Shown piece after piece: positions 32,613-41,032 of a DNA stretch of 64,000 bases. Under the pieces are notes generated by a model. That model had not been told where the DNA came from, did not search any database, and was given only the letters and a program-made list of their open reading frames with translations. Positions within the stretch are counted from its first letter, which is position 1. Each line of letters starts with the position of its first letter. The stretch spans positions 806,001 to 870,000 of the forward strand of contig NZ_CP047602.1 in the NCBI RefSeq assembly GCF_009905255.1. Reading direction: 5' to 3'. The translations under genes were made by a program, and so were the position numbers. This DNA is from Thermoanaerobacterium aotearoense. GTDB taxonomy: Bacteria > Bacillota > Thermoanaerobacteria > Thermoanaerobacterales > Thermoanaerobacteraceae.

Positions 32613-32743
32613 ATGACAATCCCATGACAATCCGAGACAATCTTTTTTATATATTTCGATACTTTTATCAAATTAAGCTTATCTTTTATAATATGCATAA
32701 ATACTAGGTTCTTAAGATATAAAAGATAAAGAAGGATTGTCAT
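32613..32743. repeat. Candidate integrase arm-binding repeats next to attR
   Basis: ATGACAATCC occurs at 32613-32622 and 32624-32633, with a partial copy GACAATC at 32636-32642, and the inverse GGATTGTCAT at 32734-32743, only 13 bases from the att core. Short direct and inverted repeats flanking an att core are the usual layout of tyrosine integrase arm sites. Function is inferred. Confidence 0.6.
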
Positions 32744-32756
32744 GGATTTCGCTTGG

Positions 32757-32867
32757 GAGGTCTGCAAAACCTTTATCTCCAGTTCGAATCTGGATGCCGC
32801 CTCCATATTTATTCAAGCGATATCAAGCCTTTCATGGCTTTTATTTTTTGCTTAAAAATAAATTAAT
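32757..32867 (+). other. Prophage attR: 3' half of tRNA-Cys plus its terminator
   Basis: From GAGGTCTGCAAAACC (the anticodon stem-loop, anticodon GCA) through the T-arm TCCAG-TTCGAAT-CTGGA and acceptor end TGCCGCC-T-CCA (to 32805) this is the 3' half of a tRNA-Cys. The 5' half is missing. An intrinsic terminator AAGCC-TTTCAT-GGCTT plus T-run follows (32825-32849). Integration into the tRNA 3' half leaves exactly such a copy at the far junction; the intact gene should lie left of position 1. Confidence 0.88.
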
Positions 32868-32874
32868 GTCTGTA

Positions 32875-33460
32875 TAATGGGGTTAAATCCCTCAGCTTAA
32901 GCTGAAACCTTTAGGTCAACAAAATGAATAATCACTTCTAGTAAAAAATAAACTAGAGGTGATAAATATGCAAAATTATAGAAAGTCATCACATGCAACG
33001 TATGATCTAAAATATCATATAGTCTGGATAACAAAATACAGAAAACCGGTATTAGTTGGGAAAATAGCAGAAAGAGCAAGGGAACTAATAAGAATGGTAT
33101 GCAAAAATAATGAAATAGAAATATTATCAGGACATGTATCGAAAGATCATATACATATACTAGTGTCAGCACCACAACATTTGTCAGTAAGTAAGCTGGT
33201 GCAATATATAAAAGGATATAGTTCGAGAAAGTTGCTAATGGAGAATAAGGAACTGAACAAACAATTTTGGGGACAACATTTATGGGCAGGAGGATATTTT
33301 GCAGCAAGTAGTGGCAATGTAACGGATGAAGTGATAATAGAGTATATACAAAATCAAGACATAGAAAAAAATCAAAAGAATGATAATTTTACTTTAGGCG
33401 AGTTTTAAGCTGCTTAAGCGGCACACCACCAGATAAAGCAGGTGGTGGTTGAGTTTGTAC
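32875..33460 (+). mobile_element. IS200/IS605-group insertion sequence (tnpA only)
   Basis: A single Y1 transposase gene flanked by subterminal hairpins: CAGCTTAAGCTG on the left (about 32895-32906) and CACCACC-N10-GGTGGTG on the right (33424-33447). No terminal inverted repeats and no target duplication are expected for this group. Exact ends are not determined. It lies between two tRNA-Cys fragments. Confidence 0.8.
32959..33408 (+). CDS. tnpA: IS200-type Y1 transposase TnpA
   Basis: 149 residues. 'KYHIVWITKYRKPVLVG' start, the HUH motif as HIHIL ('KDHIHILVSAPQH'), 'LVQYIKGYSSRKLL', 'WGQHLWAGGYFAASSGNV' and the catalytic Tyr in 'VIIEYIQNQ'. It cuts and joins single-stranded DNA at hairpin ends. 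CTAGAGGTGATAA precedes the start (the second Met may be used). Full-length, apparently intact. Confidence 0.95.
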   Translation: MINMQNYRKSSHATYDLKYHIVWITKYRKPVLVGKIAERARELIRMVCKNNEIEILSGHVSKDHIHILVSAPQHLSVSKLVQYIKGYSSRKLLMENKELNKQFWGQHLWAGGYFAASSGNVTDEVIIEYIQNQDIEKNQKNDNFTLGEF

Positions 33461-33466
33461 TTTTTC

Positions 33467-33495
33467 TTGACGTAGTATCAAAGGTGCGATAAAAT
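33467..33495 (+). promoter_or_regulatory. Promoter upstream of the small membrane-protein gene
   Basis: TTGACG (33467-33472), 17-base spacer, TAAAAT (33490-33495), 37 bases before the start at 33532. Confidence 0.5.
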
Positions 33496-33531
33496 GTACA
33501 TAGTATTAATATGTCCTTTATATGTACCTAA

Positions 33532-33741
33532 ATGGGGGTTTTAAAGTTGTACAAATACTTATTAACTTTTATTGGCACAATGACAATAATTTTTATTGCA
33601 GATTTTATCTTTAGATTAATTTTTCATAAAGATACTCGAGTTATAAGCAAAAGCTGGAAATATCTTTTGTATTATTTTTTAATTTCATGTGTTTTGTTTT
33701 TTATAGCTTATTGGATGTTTCCTAATGTTTTCTTTAAGTGA
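33532..33741 (+). CDS. Small two-helix membrane protein, unknown
   Basis: 69 residues with two hydrophobic segments (about 9-28, 'LLTFIGTMTIIFIADFIF', and 45-64, 'YYFLISCVLFFIAYWMF') joined by a basic loop. No family recognised. It lies between the IS200 element and the second tRNA-Cys fragment, so it may be the only cargo left of an older integrated element. A TTG at 33547 behind GGGGG is an alternative start. Confidence 0.45.
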   Translation: MGVLKLYKYLLTFIGTMTIIFIADFIFRLIFHKDTRVISKSWKYLLYYFLISCVLFFIAYWMFPNVFFK

Positions 33742-33780
33742 ATATATCGCCTGTTTCAAGTCGCAAACATGCTATAAAAC

Positions 33781-33799
33781 TTGCTAACATTTTGCTAAC
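33781..33799 (+). repeat. TTGCTAAC tandem repeat near the second att copy
   Basis: TTGCTAAC at 33781-33788 and 33792-33799, an 11-base period, about 140 bases before the second tRNA fragment. Possibly arm sites of another integrase. The rest of the 33742-33933 gap holds only an A/T-rich stem (GCTTAATTTTAAGC near 33872) and no gene. Confidence 0.35.
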
Positions 33800-33933
33800 G
33801 TAACAAATAAAAATACTTAAAATTAGGCGTGAAAGAAGTCTAACAATTTCCAGTTTTAAAAATAAAAAAAGCTTAATTTTAAGCGCTTTCGTGACATACA
33901 GTTACTAATTAAAACTGCTTAAAAAATACTTCA

Positions 33934-34045
33934 GAGGTCTACAAAACCTTTATCTCCAGTTCGAATCTGGATGCTGCCTCCATATTAAATTAAGCGATAT
34001 CAAGCCTTTCATGGCTTTTATTTTTTTGCTTAAAAATAAGTTAAT
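33934..34045 (+). other. Second, diverged tRNA-Cys 3' fragment with terminator (older att site)
   Basis: Nearly identical to 32757-32867 but with substitutions: the anticodon loop reads CTACAAA (GCA changed to ACA), the acceptor strand TGCTGCC and small changes after CCA. The terminator AAGCC-TTTCAT-GGCTT is kept (34002-34027). Drift indicates an older integration event in the same tRNA gene, outside the present prophage. Confidence 0.85.
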
Positions 34046-34196
34046 TTCGGCTAATTTCCAAATGCAAACAAAAAATTAATCAATCAAGAAGGATTTTTTT
34101 TAAATATGTCGAATAAGTCATAAAGTGTTATAATAACTATAATCTTATGTAAATTATTTACTAAAAATGGAGAGGAGGATAAGGAATAGCGCTTGA

Positions 34197-35603
34197 ATGA
34201 CAGTTGTTCCAATGGTCATGAAAAGGATTGTACTAATTGCTGTGTCTTTGATTTTAGTTTTTACATTTACATCGCAAGTTTGCGCTGATACATACTACAA
34301 TGGTTTTTTGTATACATATCAAAGCAATAGCTATATGATGGTGCCTGCACGAGGTGTATTTCAAAGCATGGGTGCAGATGTAAAATGGTACGGTGATACT
34401 CAAACGGTTGAGATAACAAAAGATAGCCTTAAAATCGCGCTTAAGATCGACAGCACCAATGCGATCGTCAATAGAAAAGCGAAAGATATGCCGGTGCCTG
34501 CCATAATAAAAGACGGTTCAACCTTTTTACCGCTTCGATTTTTGGCTGAACTGCTTGGGGATAATGAAGTCAAATGGGATGGAAATACGCAAACTGCTGC
34601 TATCCCATTTAACAATGGTTATATTTATGTTAAAGCGGTTGATTATAGCTTAGACGCGACAAGTTTTACTCAGAAAGTTGATGGCGTTGTTGTGACGGGT
34701 GTAAGGATACCTTACAATTCACCTTATAAACCTGCGGTTGTTTTGGCAAATAATCAGATAGGTACTACCCAGAGCCTATATGACATGGCTAAATACTACA
34801 ATGCAGATGTTGCAATAAATGGGACGTTCTTCAGTGCCTATGATGGGAACCCGGTACCGTGGAACACTATAATTAAAGATGGCAAAGTTGTGCATGTTGT
34901 TAATGTAGGGTCTGTTTTTGGCTTTACTGCTGATGGTAGGGTGAAGATGGACAAGCTTAAAATAAGCATAGCAGGCGGCACCAATGGCTCTTATAGCTGG
35001 CCAAATAATTGGTATGCTTATGGCTTCAATCACACACCTTCTGCAAACTCGGTATATATATTTACATCTGAATTAATTATGGAATAAATATTGTGGTAGA
35101 AAATGGGGTTGTTAAAGATATTGAAGAAAACCAGGATGTAAATATTCCTGCAGATGGATATGTCATAAATCTCAATGGCAGCGAAGAATATTTAGCTAAA
35201 GTATTTAATGTAGGCAAGACAGTTGAGTATAAAATCAACTTTACAGATGATAGTGGAAATCCAGTTGATTGGTCTGACGTTGTTCAGGCGGTAGGTGCAG
35301 GACCTATTCTTGTCAAAGATGGTGTCGTCAGTGTTGATCCTGTAGGAGAGGGATTCACAGAGGATAAAATTGTAAGCTTAGCATACGCAAGAAGTGCTAT
35401 AGGAGTAACGGCCACAAGGCGATATTCTTCTTGTGACTACGCCAGAGATTACTGTATATCAGTTGGCACAGGTCATGAAAGATCTGGGGGCATACGATGC
35501 AATGAATCTTGATGGTGGTGCTTCTTCTGGGATTTATTTTAAAGGGGAGTATTTGACAAAGCCTGGGAGAGATTTAAGCAATGCACTGATATTCTACAAA
35601 TAA
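34197..35603 (+). pseudogene. Copper-amine-oxidase-N / phosphodiester glycosidase-like protein, two frameshifts
   Basis: Frame 1 (to 35087) has a signal peptide ('RIVLIAVSLILVFTFTSQ'), a copper amine oxidase-like N domain ('FLYTYQSNSYMMVPARGVFQ', 'STFLPLRFLAELLGDNEVKW') and the start of a NAGPA-type domain ('NADVAINGTFFSAYDGNPVPW'). The frame changes near 35070-35090 and continues 'VENGVVKDIEENQDVNI', 'VGAGPILVKDGV'. A second break near 35420-35460 is followed by the conserved end 'MKDLGAYDAMNLDGGASSGI' and stop at 35601-35603. The intact protein would be a secreted cell-wall-associated enzyme. It lies next to the integration hot spot. Confidence 0.8.
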
Positions 35604-35667
35604 TGGTGTGGTATAATATATTTAGTGACTGAATAAAAAACACGATAATATGAGGATGATGTGATAA

Positions 35668-36012
35668 ATGGCTAAAAAGAACAACAACAATTTCATGCTT
35701 TATGTGCCTATTCATTCAAAAAAACTTATGTGGGAAGAGAATGATAACATAGTCAAGCTTTTGTTTAGGCACGATAAAATCGTTGAGCGGTTGGCGAGGC
35801 TTTTTATCAAAAGACCAAGGATAACGACAGTAGAGCTTGATGAAATTGGCAGCACCGTTTGGAAGCTTATTGATGGCAAAAGAACTGTTTATGACATAGG
35901 CATTAAGCTTAAAGAAGTTTACGGCGATAAGGCTGAGCCTACATACGATAGACTAAACAAATATTTACGCTATTTGCATCAAAATGGATGGATTAGGTGG
36001 AGGATTCAATAA
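35668..36012 (+). CDS. PqqD-family peptide chaperone-like protein
   Basis: 114 residues. 'TTVELDEIGSTVWKLIDGKR' followed by 'TVYDIGIKLKEVYGD' and 'YDRLNKYLRYLHQNGWI' is the PqqD/RRE winged-helix pattern. Such proteins bind leader peptides for radical SAM enzymes, but no peptide or radical SAM gene is nearby, so it is a stand-alone member of unknown partner. Ends one base before the convergent DUF1003 gene. Confidence 0.85.
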   Translation: MAKKNNNNFMLYVPIHSKKLMWEENDNIVKLLFRHDKIVERLARLFIKRPRITTVELDEIGSTVWKLIDGKRTVYDIGIKLKEVYGDKAEPTYDRLNKYLRYLHQNGWIRWRIQ

Positions 36013-36013
36013 T

Positions 36014-36466
36014 TTATTCTTTTTGTGATTGGCTTTCCAAAAGTTTCAGTATTTTTTCTTGATTTTCGATGATTTTATCTGCTTTTGTATGCAGGTCTTC
36101 TATTATTAACTCTGCTTTTAAATTGACTTCGTAGTCATTTTGTGCTCTTAGCCTATCTTTTGCTTCTTGCCTGTTTTGGCTCATCATGATTATTGGAGCT
36201 TGTATTGCAGCAAGACAGGATAAAACCAAATTTAAGAGTATAAATGGATACGGATCAAAATGCTTTATAAAAGCGACGCTGTTTATAACCATCCAAACGA
36301 TAAGCAAAAAGCCAAACGTAAATATAAATGACCAGCTTCCAGCGTAGTCTGCCAATTTGTCTGCCATTCTATCGCCAAATGTCAGCGAATCTTTGTGCTC
36401 TTCATTGATATTTTTAGAGACTTTCTTGTCAATATATGAATGTATCAGTTTTTCTTTATTATCCAT
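36014..36466 (-). CDS. DUF1003 membrane protein
   Basis: 150 residues. 'LTFGDRMADKLADYAGSWSF' leads into two membrane segments ('IFTFGFLLIVWMVINSVAF' and 'PFILLNLVLSCLAAIQAPII'), then 'MMSQNRQEAKDRLRAQNDYEV' and a coiled coil, the defining DUF1003 pattern. The role is unknown. Start at 36466 with GAGGTGAAC upstream; a longer reading to 36535 has no ribosome site. Confidence 0.9.
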   Translation of the reverse strand: MDNKEKLIHSYIDKKVSKNINEEHKDSLTFGDRMADKLADYAGSWSFIFTFGFLLIVWMVINSVAFIKHFDPYPFILLNLVLSCLAAIQAPIIMMSQNRQEAKDRLRAQNDYEVNLKAELIIEDLHTKADKIIENQEKILKLLESQSQKE

Positions 36467-36501
36467 ATTTGTGTTCACCTCTACTATATGTTTTTTAATA
36501 C

Positions 36502-36540
36502 AGTGAGAAGCTTTGATGAAATTTAAGCTTCTCACTTTTT
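36502..36540. repeat. Strong inverted repeat between DUF1003 and AhpD-like genes
   Basis: AGTGAGAAGCTT and AAGCTTCTCACT form a perfect 12-bp stem with an 11-base loop. A T-run follows on the plus strand only, although the neighbouring genes are on the minus strand. Probably a terminator/insulator for rightward transcription, or a processing stem for the leftward transcript. Confidence 0.6.
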
Positions 36541-36545
36541 AATAG

Positions 36546-36845
36546 CTATTTGTTTTTGAAGGCGGAAATATACGAAGCTAATATTGTATTTCCGGATGCG
36601 AAGTATGCGATTCTAATGGCTTCTTTTATTTCTTCGTCGCTTACTCCCATATTTCGCAGTTGATTTGATATGTTTTCTACTCCAAGGTTAGCACCGTGCA
36701 GTGCATCAATAGCCAGTGCGATTAACAATTTCGTCTTTTTATCTAATGCACCTGGCCCCATTGCATACGAATAAACTTTCTCTATTGCAGATGCAAATTC
36801 AGGATCATTTTTATCAAGCGATGACAAAAATGGTGGTAATGGCAT
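36546..36845 (-). CDS. Carboxymuconolactone decarboxylase/AhpD-like protein without catalytic cysteines
   Basis: 99 residues, the AhpD-like helical fold: 'LSSLDKNDPEFASAIEKVYS', 'KTKLLIALAIDALHGANLGV', 'MGVSDEEIKEAIRIAYFASG'. The family's CxxC-type redox motif is replaced (ALHGAN keeps only the His), so peroxidase-type activity is unlikely. Starts at 36845 with GGAGGGATT upstream. Confidence 0.85.
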   Translation of the reverse strand: MPLPPFLSSLDKNDPEFASAIEKVYSYAMGPGALDKKTKLLIALAIDALHGANLGVENISNQLRNMGVSDEEIKEAIRIAYFASGNTILASYISAFKNK

Positions 36846-36996
36846 CTAAATCCCTCCTTGTACATTTTTACATATATATTATATCACCTTTAAAAATTAA
36901 ATTTTAATATTAAGGCAAGATATATAAAAATTTTTCGCTTTGTGGTAAAATACTTTATATGTTAGATTTAAAGAATAGCTTCGGAGGGCAAAGGTG

Positions 36997-37323
36997 ATGA
37001 AGAAATTTTATGCAGTTGACGAAATAAAGAAATTTGTAGATAGTGAAGAAATGGCGCTATTGTATTTTTCAACAAATGATTGCGGTATATGCACTACATT
37101 GCTTCCAAAACTTGAAGCGATGCTCTTAAATTATGACAAGATATCCAGTTGTCATGTTTCTATAGATGAATTGCCTGCTGCATCATCGGAGTTTTCGGTT
37201 TTTACTGTGCCTACAGTGCTTCTTTTTGCGGAGGGGAAAGAAGTCATAAGAGAGGCGAGATTTATAAGCATGGACATTTTAGAAGAGAAAATACAAAAGT
37301 ATTATGATCTGTTTTTTTCATAA
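36997..37323 (+). CDS. Thioredoxin-like protein
   Basis: 108 residues. Active site CGIC in 'LLYFSTNDCGICTTLLPKLE', cis-Pro region 'VFTVPTVLLFAEGKEVIREA'. A small cytoplasmic thiol-disulfide protein. CGGAGGGC lies 9 bases before the ATG at 36997; a GTG at 36994 is also in frame. It stands alone. The following 160 bases hold no clear gene, only the leader of murJ. Confidence 0.88.
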   Translation: MKKFYAVDEIKKFVDSEEMALLYFSTNDCGICTTLLPKLEAMLLNYDKISSCHVSIDELPAASSEFSVFTVPTVLLFAEGKEVIREARFISMDILEEKIQKYYDLFFS

Positions 37324-37487
37324 GTTACGATAGCTATTAATGTGAAAAATTTATTTTTAGTCGATAAAACGCTTCATTTTTGAAATTGCTGTGTATTGCC
37401 TAAAAGCCGTTTACGATGTAAAATATAAAATTGTTATGGGGCTTGAAATCACTGCTAAGAAAAATTACGAGTTAGATTGGAGATCGT

Positions 37488-39041
37488 ATGAGTAATAAGA
37501 AACTGTTTAAGTCGGCAAGCATTGTTGCATTTATAACGATTTTAGGGAAATTTGCTGGGCTTTTGAAAAATACTGTACAGGGTAAGGTGTTTGGTACTAC
37601 ATGGGCTACTGATGCATACACTGTGTCTTTAAATATCCCGACAGTGCTTTACTCTATAATAGGTGTTGCTGTATCCACAGCTTTTATACCTCTTTTAAAT
37701 GAGACATATGCTAAGCGCGGCAAAGATGAAATGTTTGATTTTGCCAACAATATCATGAATATTTTATTCCTGTTTTCATTTGCCATATTTATAATAGCGT
37801 GGATTTTTTCGCCTTACTTGGTAAGATTGATGGCATCGAATTTTACAGGTGAGAAATTTCAACTTGCAGTAAATTTGACAAAAATAAGCATTGTAAACAT
37901 GCTGTTTTTAAGCATGTCGGCAGGCTTTACTGCTATCCTTCAGACGCTCAATGATTTTACTGCACCTGCTTTAAATGGGATTTTGATAGATATTCCGCCT
38001 ATTGTGTTTATGCTGTTTTTTGCAAAGGATGGTGGCATTGTAGGCCTTACTATCTACACTACAGTCGCATTTGGACTTCAGGTGGTAAACCAGATACCAT
38101 GGCTTATCAAGAACAAGTACAGGTACAGCCTGAAAATTGATTTTAAAGATCCTCGCATAGTAAGGATGCTTAAGCTTATTAGTCCTGTCATTGTGGGATT
38201 ATCTGTGAACCAGATAAACATAATCATAAATACGAGACTTGCATCAGGGTTGCCAAATGGGAACATCACCGCTTTTAGCTATGCCAGCTTATTGACAGGT
38301 GCTTTTTATGGCACATTTGCCACGTCGGTTGTGACAGTCATATTTCCTACTTTGTCAAGGGAAGGAAGTACCGGCGATTATAAAGGCATGAAATCTCACA
38401 TGATAAAGGCTATAAACAATATCAATATGATCATGATTCCGGTTACTTTAGGCATCATGATTTTAAGGTACCACATAATAGATATATTGTTTAAACATGG
38501 CAGGTTTAATGATTACAGTGTTGAGATTACAGCTATTGCGCTTTTGTACCTTTCAATAGGAATGATTTTTTACGGCATAAGAGATGTGTTTAATGTATCA
38601 TTTTACTCCACAAATGATACGAGGACGCCTATGATAAACAGTATTTTAGGCATAGCAGTAAATATATTGATAAGCATAATACTGGTAAAATATATAGGTA
38701 TCGCTGGTCTTGCCATAGGTTCGTCTGCATCTGCGGCAATTTGCGCCATGTTGTTGATGAAGGATTTTAGGAAAAAGATGGGGCCTTTTGGCGGACGCGA
38801 TGTTGTAATTACCGGTGGTAAATTGGTGCTATCTTCGCTTGTGATGGGCGCGGCGGTATTTTTAATGAATAATTTTCTTTCAAGATACATGGTTGGATTT
38901 AAGATGGAATTGTTGCTTACAAGTTTGATTGTCATTATCGGCGGTGCTATATACGTTGGTATGATGCTTCTTTTAAAAGTAAAAGAGTTCAAATACTTAT
39001 TTGGCATTGTGGCAAACAGGATAATTAATTTCCAAAATTAA
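37488..39041 (+). CDS. murJ: Lipid II flippase MurJ (MVF family)
   Basis: 517 residues with about 14 membrane helices. MurJ signs are 'ASIVAFITILGKFAGLLKNTV' with the conserved Lys/Arg pair, 'VFGTTWATDAYTVSLNIPTVL', 'GVAVSTAFIPLLNETYAKRG', 'SYASLLTGAFYGTFATSVVTV' and 'TLSREGSTGDYKGMKSH'. It moves lipid II across the membrane for peptidoglycan synthesis. A strong terminator follows. A member of the MurJ/SpoVB-type superfamily; the lipid II substrate is inferred from family. Confidence 0.88.
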   Translation: MSNKKLFKSASIVAFITILGKFAGLLKNTVQGKVFGTTWATDAYTVSLNIPTVLYSIIGVAVSTAFIPLLNETYAKRGKDEMFDFANNIMNILFLFSFAIFIIAWIFSPYLVRLMASNFTGEKFQLAVNLTKISIVNMLFLSMSAGFTAILQTLNDFTAPALNGILIDIPPIVFMLFFAKDGGIVGLTIYTTVAFGLQVVNQIPWLIKNKYRYSLKIDFKDPRIVRMLKLISPVIVGLSVNQINIIINTRLASGLPNGNITAFSYASLLTGAFYGTFATSVVTVIFPTLSREGSTGDYKGMKSHMIKAINNINMIMIPVTLGIMILRYHIIDILFKHGRFNDYSVEITAIALLYLSIGMIFYGIRDVFNVSFYSTNDTRTPMINSILGIAVNILISIILVKYIGIAGLAIGSSASAAICAMLLMKDFRKKMGPFGGRDVVITGGKLVLSSLVMGAAVFLMNNFLSRYMVGFKMELLLTSLIVIIGGAIYVGMMLLLKVKEFKYLFGIVANRIINFQN

Positions 39042-39043
39042 TT

Positions 39044-39070
39044 AAAGCTCGGCTAAAAACCGAGCTTTTT
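39044..39070 (+). terminator. murJ terminator
   Basis: AAAGCTCGG-CTAAAAA-CCGAGCTTT, perfect 9-bp stem ending in T5. It also stands between murJ and the convergent FAD gene and may act in both directions. Confidence 0.9.
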
Positions 39071-39087
39071 GCATATACTTTACTTTG

Positions 39088-41013
39088 TCAGAGTTTGCTC
39101 AGATAATTGTGAAGTGATGCCATCATGTCGTATGCATCTTCCCATTTTACGTATTTTAAATCTTTCATCTTTTCGTACGCTGTATCAGATATTAGTCCCT
39201 TTTCATGTGCTAAATTGTATAAACTACCGGTGTATTTATCAGCCTCATTTCTATATCCAGCATACGTCAAAAGTATATCCGCAGCTTCTTCCTTTGTAAG
39301 AGGTTTGTCTACAATGTATTTCTGCAGATATTGATAATTATCATCTATAAGTTGTGATTTATCTGGTATTGACCTTTTAATCATGTTTGATGCCATATAA
39401 TAAAACGATATGCTTTTTATGTTTTCACTAAGCTTAAAATCATTTGTGTATCCAGGCACTACAAGACCCCAATGGAGGACAAATTTTAGCCCGTCAAATG
39501 CCCAACTTTTTTCTACAGCTTCTTCTACTTTAAACGGCTTAAGGTACGCTCCTTGGCTTACTAATATGGACTGTATGTTTTTTATATCTTCTTCGCTTTT
39601 TGCGATGTCAGCAAATGATTTGTCTTTGGCTATGGAGTACGCTGACGCTACACCTGCCGCATCTCCTTCGGCCATGCCTATCGGTATCGTTCTGGCTGAC
39701 CCTGCTGCTAAGTGGCTGTAGGAGGCTGACCGTCCTACTACAAGCAGGTTCTCTACTTTCTCAGGCACTATGCACCTAAATGGCACTGCATACTCTACAG
39801 GCTTCCCGTACACATATCCTGTGTCTTCCGGTGATGTGGCTTGTATGTCTACTGGATATGAGCCTATTGCTATCCTGTCGTAGAAATCTCTATTGAATAC
39901 TACGTCATTTATGTCAAGTGTGTAGTATCCTTTTATATGCCTCGTCTCTCTTATATACAGTTCGTCTGCTGTGCCGTCAAGCTGCACTTTCTCAAAACCA
40001 GGGATGTTTTCTCTAAAAAACTGCACTATCCTCGGAAGCTCTTTCTTTGCCAGTTCCATTCCTTTTTCTATTGATGATTGGTTAAGTCCGTCTACGCCGT
40101 ATATCAAAAGGGCGTTTACTAATACTGTGCCATCATCTTGCCTGCCAAGGTTAAGACCTCTTAACCTAAGCATAGGCGTTGAAGGCTTGTAGTTTTTTGT
40201 GATTGATAGAAATCCGTTTGCGGATGTATCGTTTATATACGTTGCTGGTATCTTTTTCTCGTATTTTATTATTTTTATTAGGTTGTTCCAGTCTATGCCT
40301 TTTAATCTAAATACAAGTGTTGATGCCTGTACTTTGCCTTTTACACCCATGTCTTCTGCGCCGATTGTGTACGGCACACCTGCAGATGCTGCGACTGAAG
40401 CATCCTGTGTTGCGTCGATTATCCTTTTGCCGTAGTAGTTTACTTCTTTTCCGTCCTTTAATGCTGTTATGCCTATTATCTTGTTGCCATCCATTATAGG
40501 CTTTTCAAATACAGTGTTGTACGACTGAGTGATGTTTGGAAGGTTTAAAAGCTTCAAGAATACTTCTTTTGCCTTTTTTACATCAAAGGAGTTTTTTGAG
40601 CCTATGCCTTTAAAAAACTCCTTAAATGTGCCTTGAGTAAGCAATGTGCCGTCAGAAGATGCACTCATGTCTATGGTATTTAACATTCCATACGTCATGA
40701 GGCCGCCAGGGCCATCGTGCTTGTCAATTATTAAGACTTTAGCGTCGTTTTTTGCCGCAGACCTTGCAGCAGCAACGCCTTCCGGTTCTGCTCCTACCAC
40801 TATGACATCGTACTGATTTCCGTCTTTAGGAAGGTTAAGCTTTATAGGCTCAGGAAGATTTTGGCTTTCCTCTGTGACTTTAGCTTTAGTCTCCTGTGAC
40901 GATTTTTTGTACTTTTCTACGTAAAAGTAGCCGCCTACTGCTGTTATTATTAATACTGACACGATGAAAAGCGATATCACTGTCTTTAAATATTTCTTTT
41001 GCAAATTAGTCAC
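39088..41013 (-). CDS. Membrane-anchored FAD-dependent oxidoreductase (FAD_oxidored family)
   Basis: 641 residues. An N-terminal membrane anchor ('VISLFIVSVLIITAVGGYFY', about 12-31) is followed by a linker and the FAD-binding domain 'YDVIVVGAEPEGVAAARSAA' and 'KVLIIDKHDGPGGLMTYGML' (PF12831 pattern). Further FAD contacts are 'KRIIDATQDASVAASAGVPY' and 'NLLVVGRSASYSHLAAGSAR'. The C-terminal 75 residues look SLH-like ('TKEEAADILLTYAGYRN'). Localisation outside the membrane is inferred from the anchor. Substrate unknown. Ends 20 bases after... the shared terminator region; next gene upstream is the PIG-L deacetylase, likely cotranscribed. Confidence 0.82.
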   Translation of the reverse strand: MTNLQKKYLKTVISLFIVSVLIITAVGGYFYVEKYKKSSQETKAKVTEESQNLPEPIKLNLPKDGNQYDVIVVGAEPEGVAAARSAAKNDAKVLIIDKHDGPGGLMTYGMLNTIDMSASSDGTLLTQGTFKEFFKGIGSKNSFDVKKAKEVFLKLLNLPNITQSYNTVFEKPIMDGNKIIGITALKDGKEVNYYGKRIIDATQDASVAASAGVPYTIGAEDMGVKGKVQASTLVFRLKGIDWNNLIKIIKYEKKIPATYINDTSANGFLSITKNYKPSTPMLRLRGLNLGRQDDGTVLVNALLIYGVDGLNQSSIEKGMELAKKELPRIVQFFRENIPGFEKVQLDGTADELYIRETRHIKGYYTLDINDVVFNRDFYDRIAIGSYPVDIQATSPEDTGYVYGKPVEYAVPFRCIVPEKVENLLVVGRSASYSHLAAGSARTIPIGMAEGDAAGVASAYSIAKDKSFADIAKSEEDIKNIQSILVSQGAYLKPFKVEEAVEKSWAFDGLKFVLHWGLVVPGYTNDFKLSENIKSISFYYMASNMIKRSIPDKSQLIDDNYQYLQKYIVDKPLTKEEAADILLTYAGYRNEADKYTGSLYNLAHEKGLISDTAYEKMKDLKYVKWEDAYDMMASLHNYLSKL

Positions 41014-41032
41014 CTCAATTCATGAAAACCGG

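Larger units (their letters stand above)
1..32805 (+). mobile_element. Siphovirus prophage (HK97-type head), left end outside window
   Basis: A collinear block runs lysogeny switch, replication, late regulator, HNH-terS-terL-portal-protease-capsid, connectors, tail, tape measure, tail tip, XhlA-endolysin-holin and cargo. It ends at a tRNA-Cys 3' fragment (from 32757) that serves as attR. Nearly all genes are on the plus strand with tight or overlapping spacing. No integrase is in the window. For a tRNA-targeting tyrosine recombinase, int normally sits beside the intact tRNA at the other end, so the left junction should lie just before position 1. All core structural modules are present and look intact, so the element may still be inducible (inference). 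Confidence 0.93.

Noticed and set aside
32757..32805. Functional tRNA-Cys gene
   Set aside because: The D-arm and 5' acceptor strand are missing; only the anticodon-to-CCA half is present, as expected of an att remnant.
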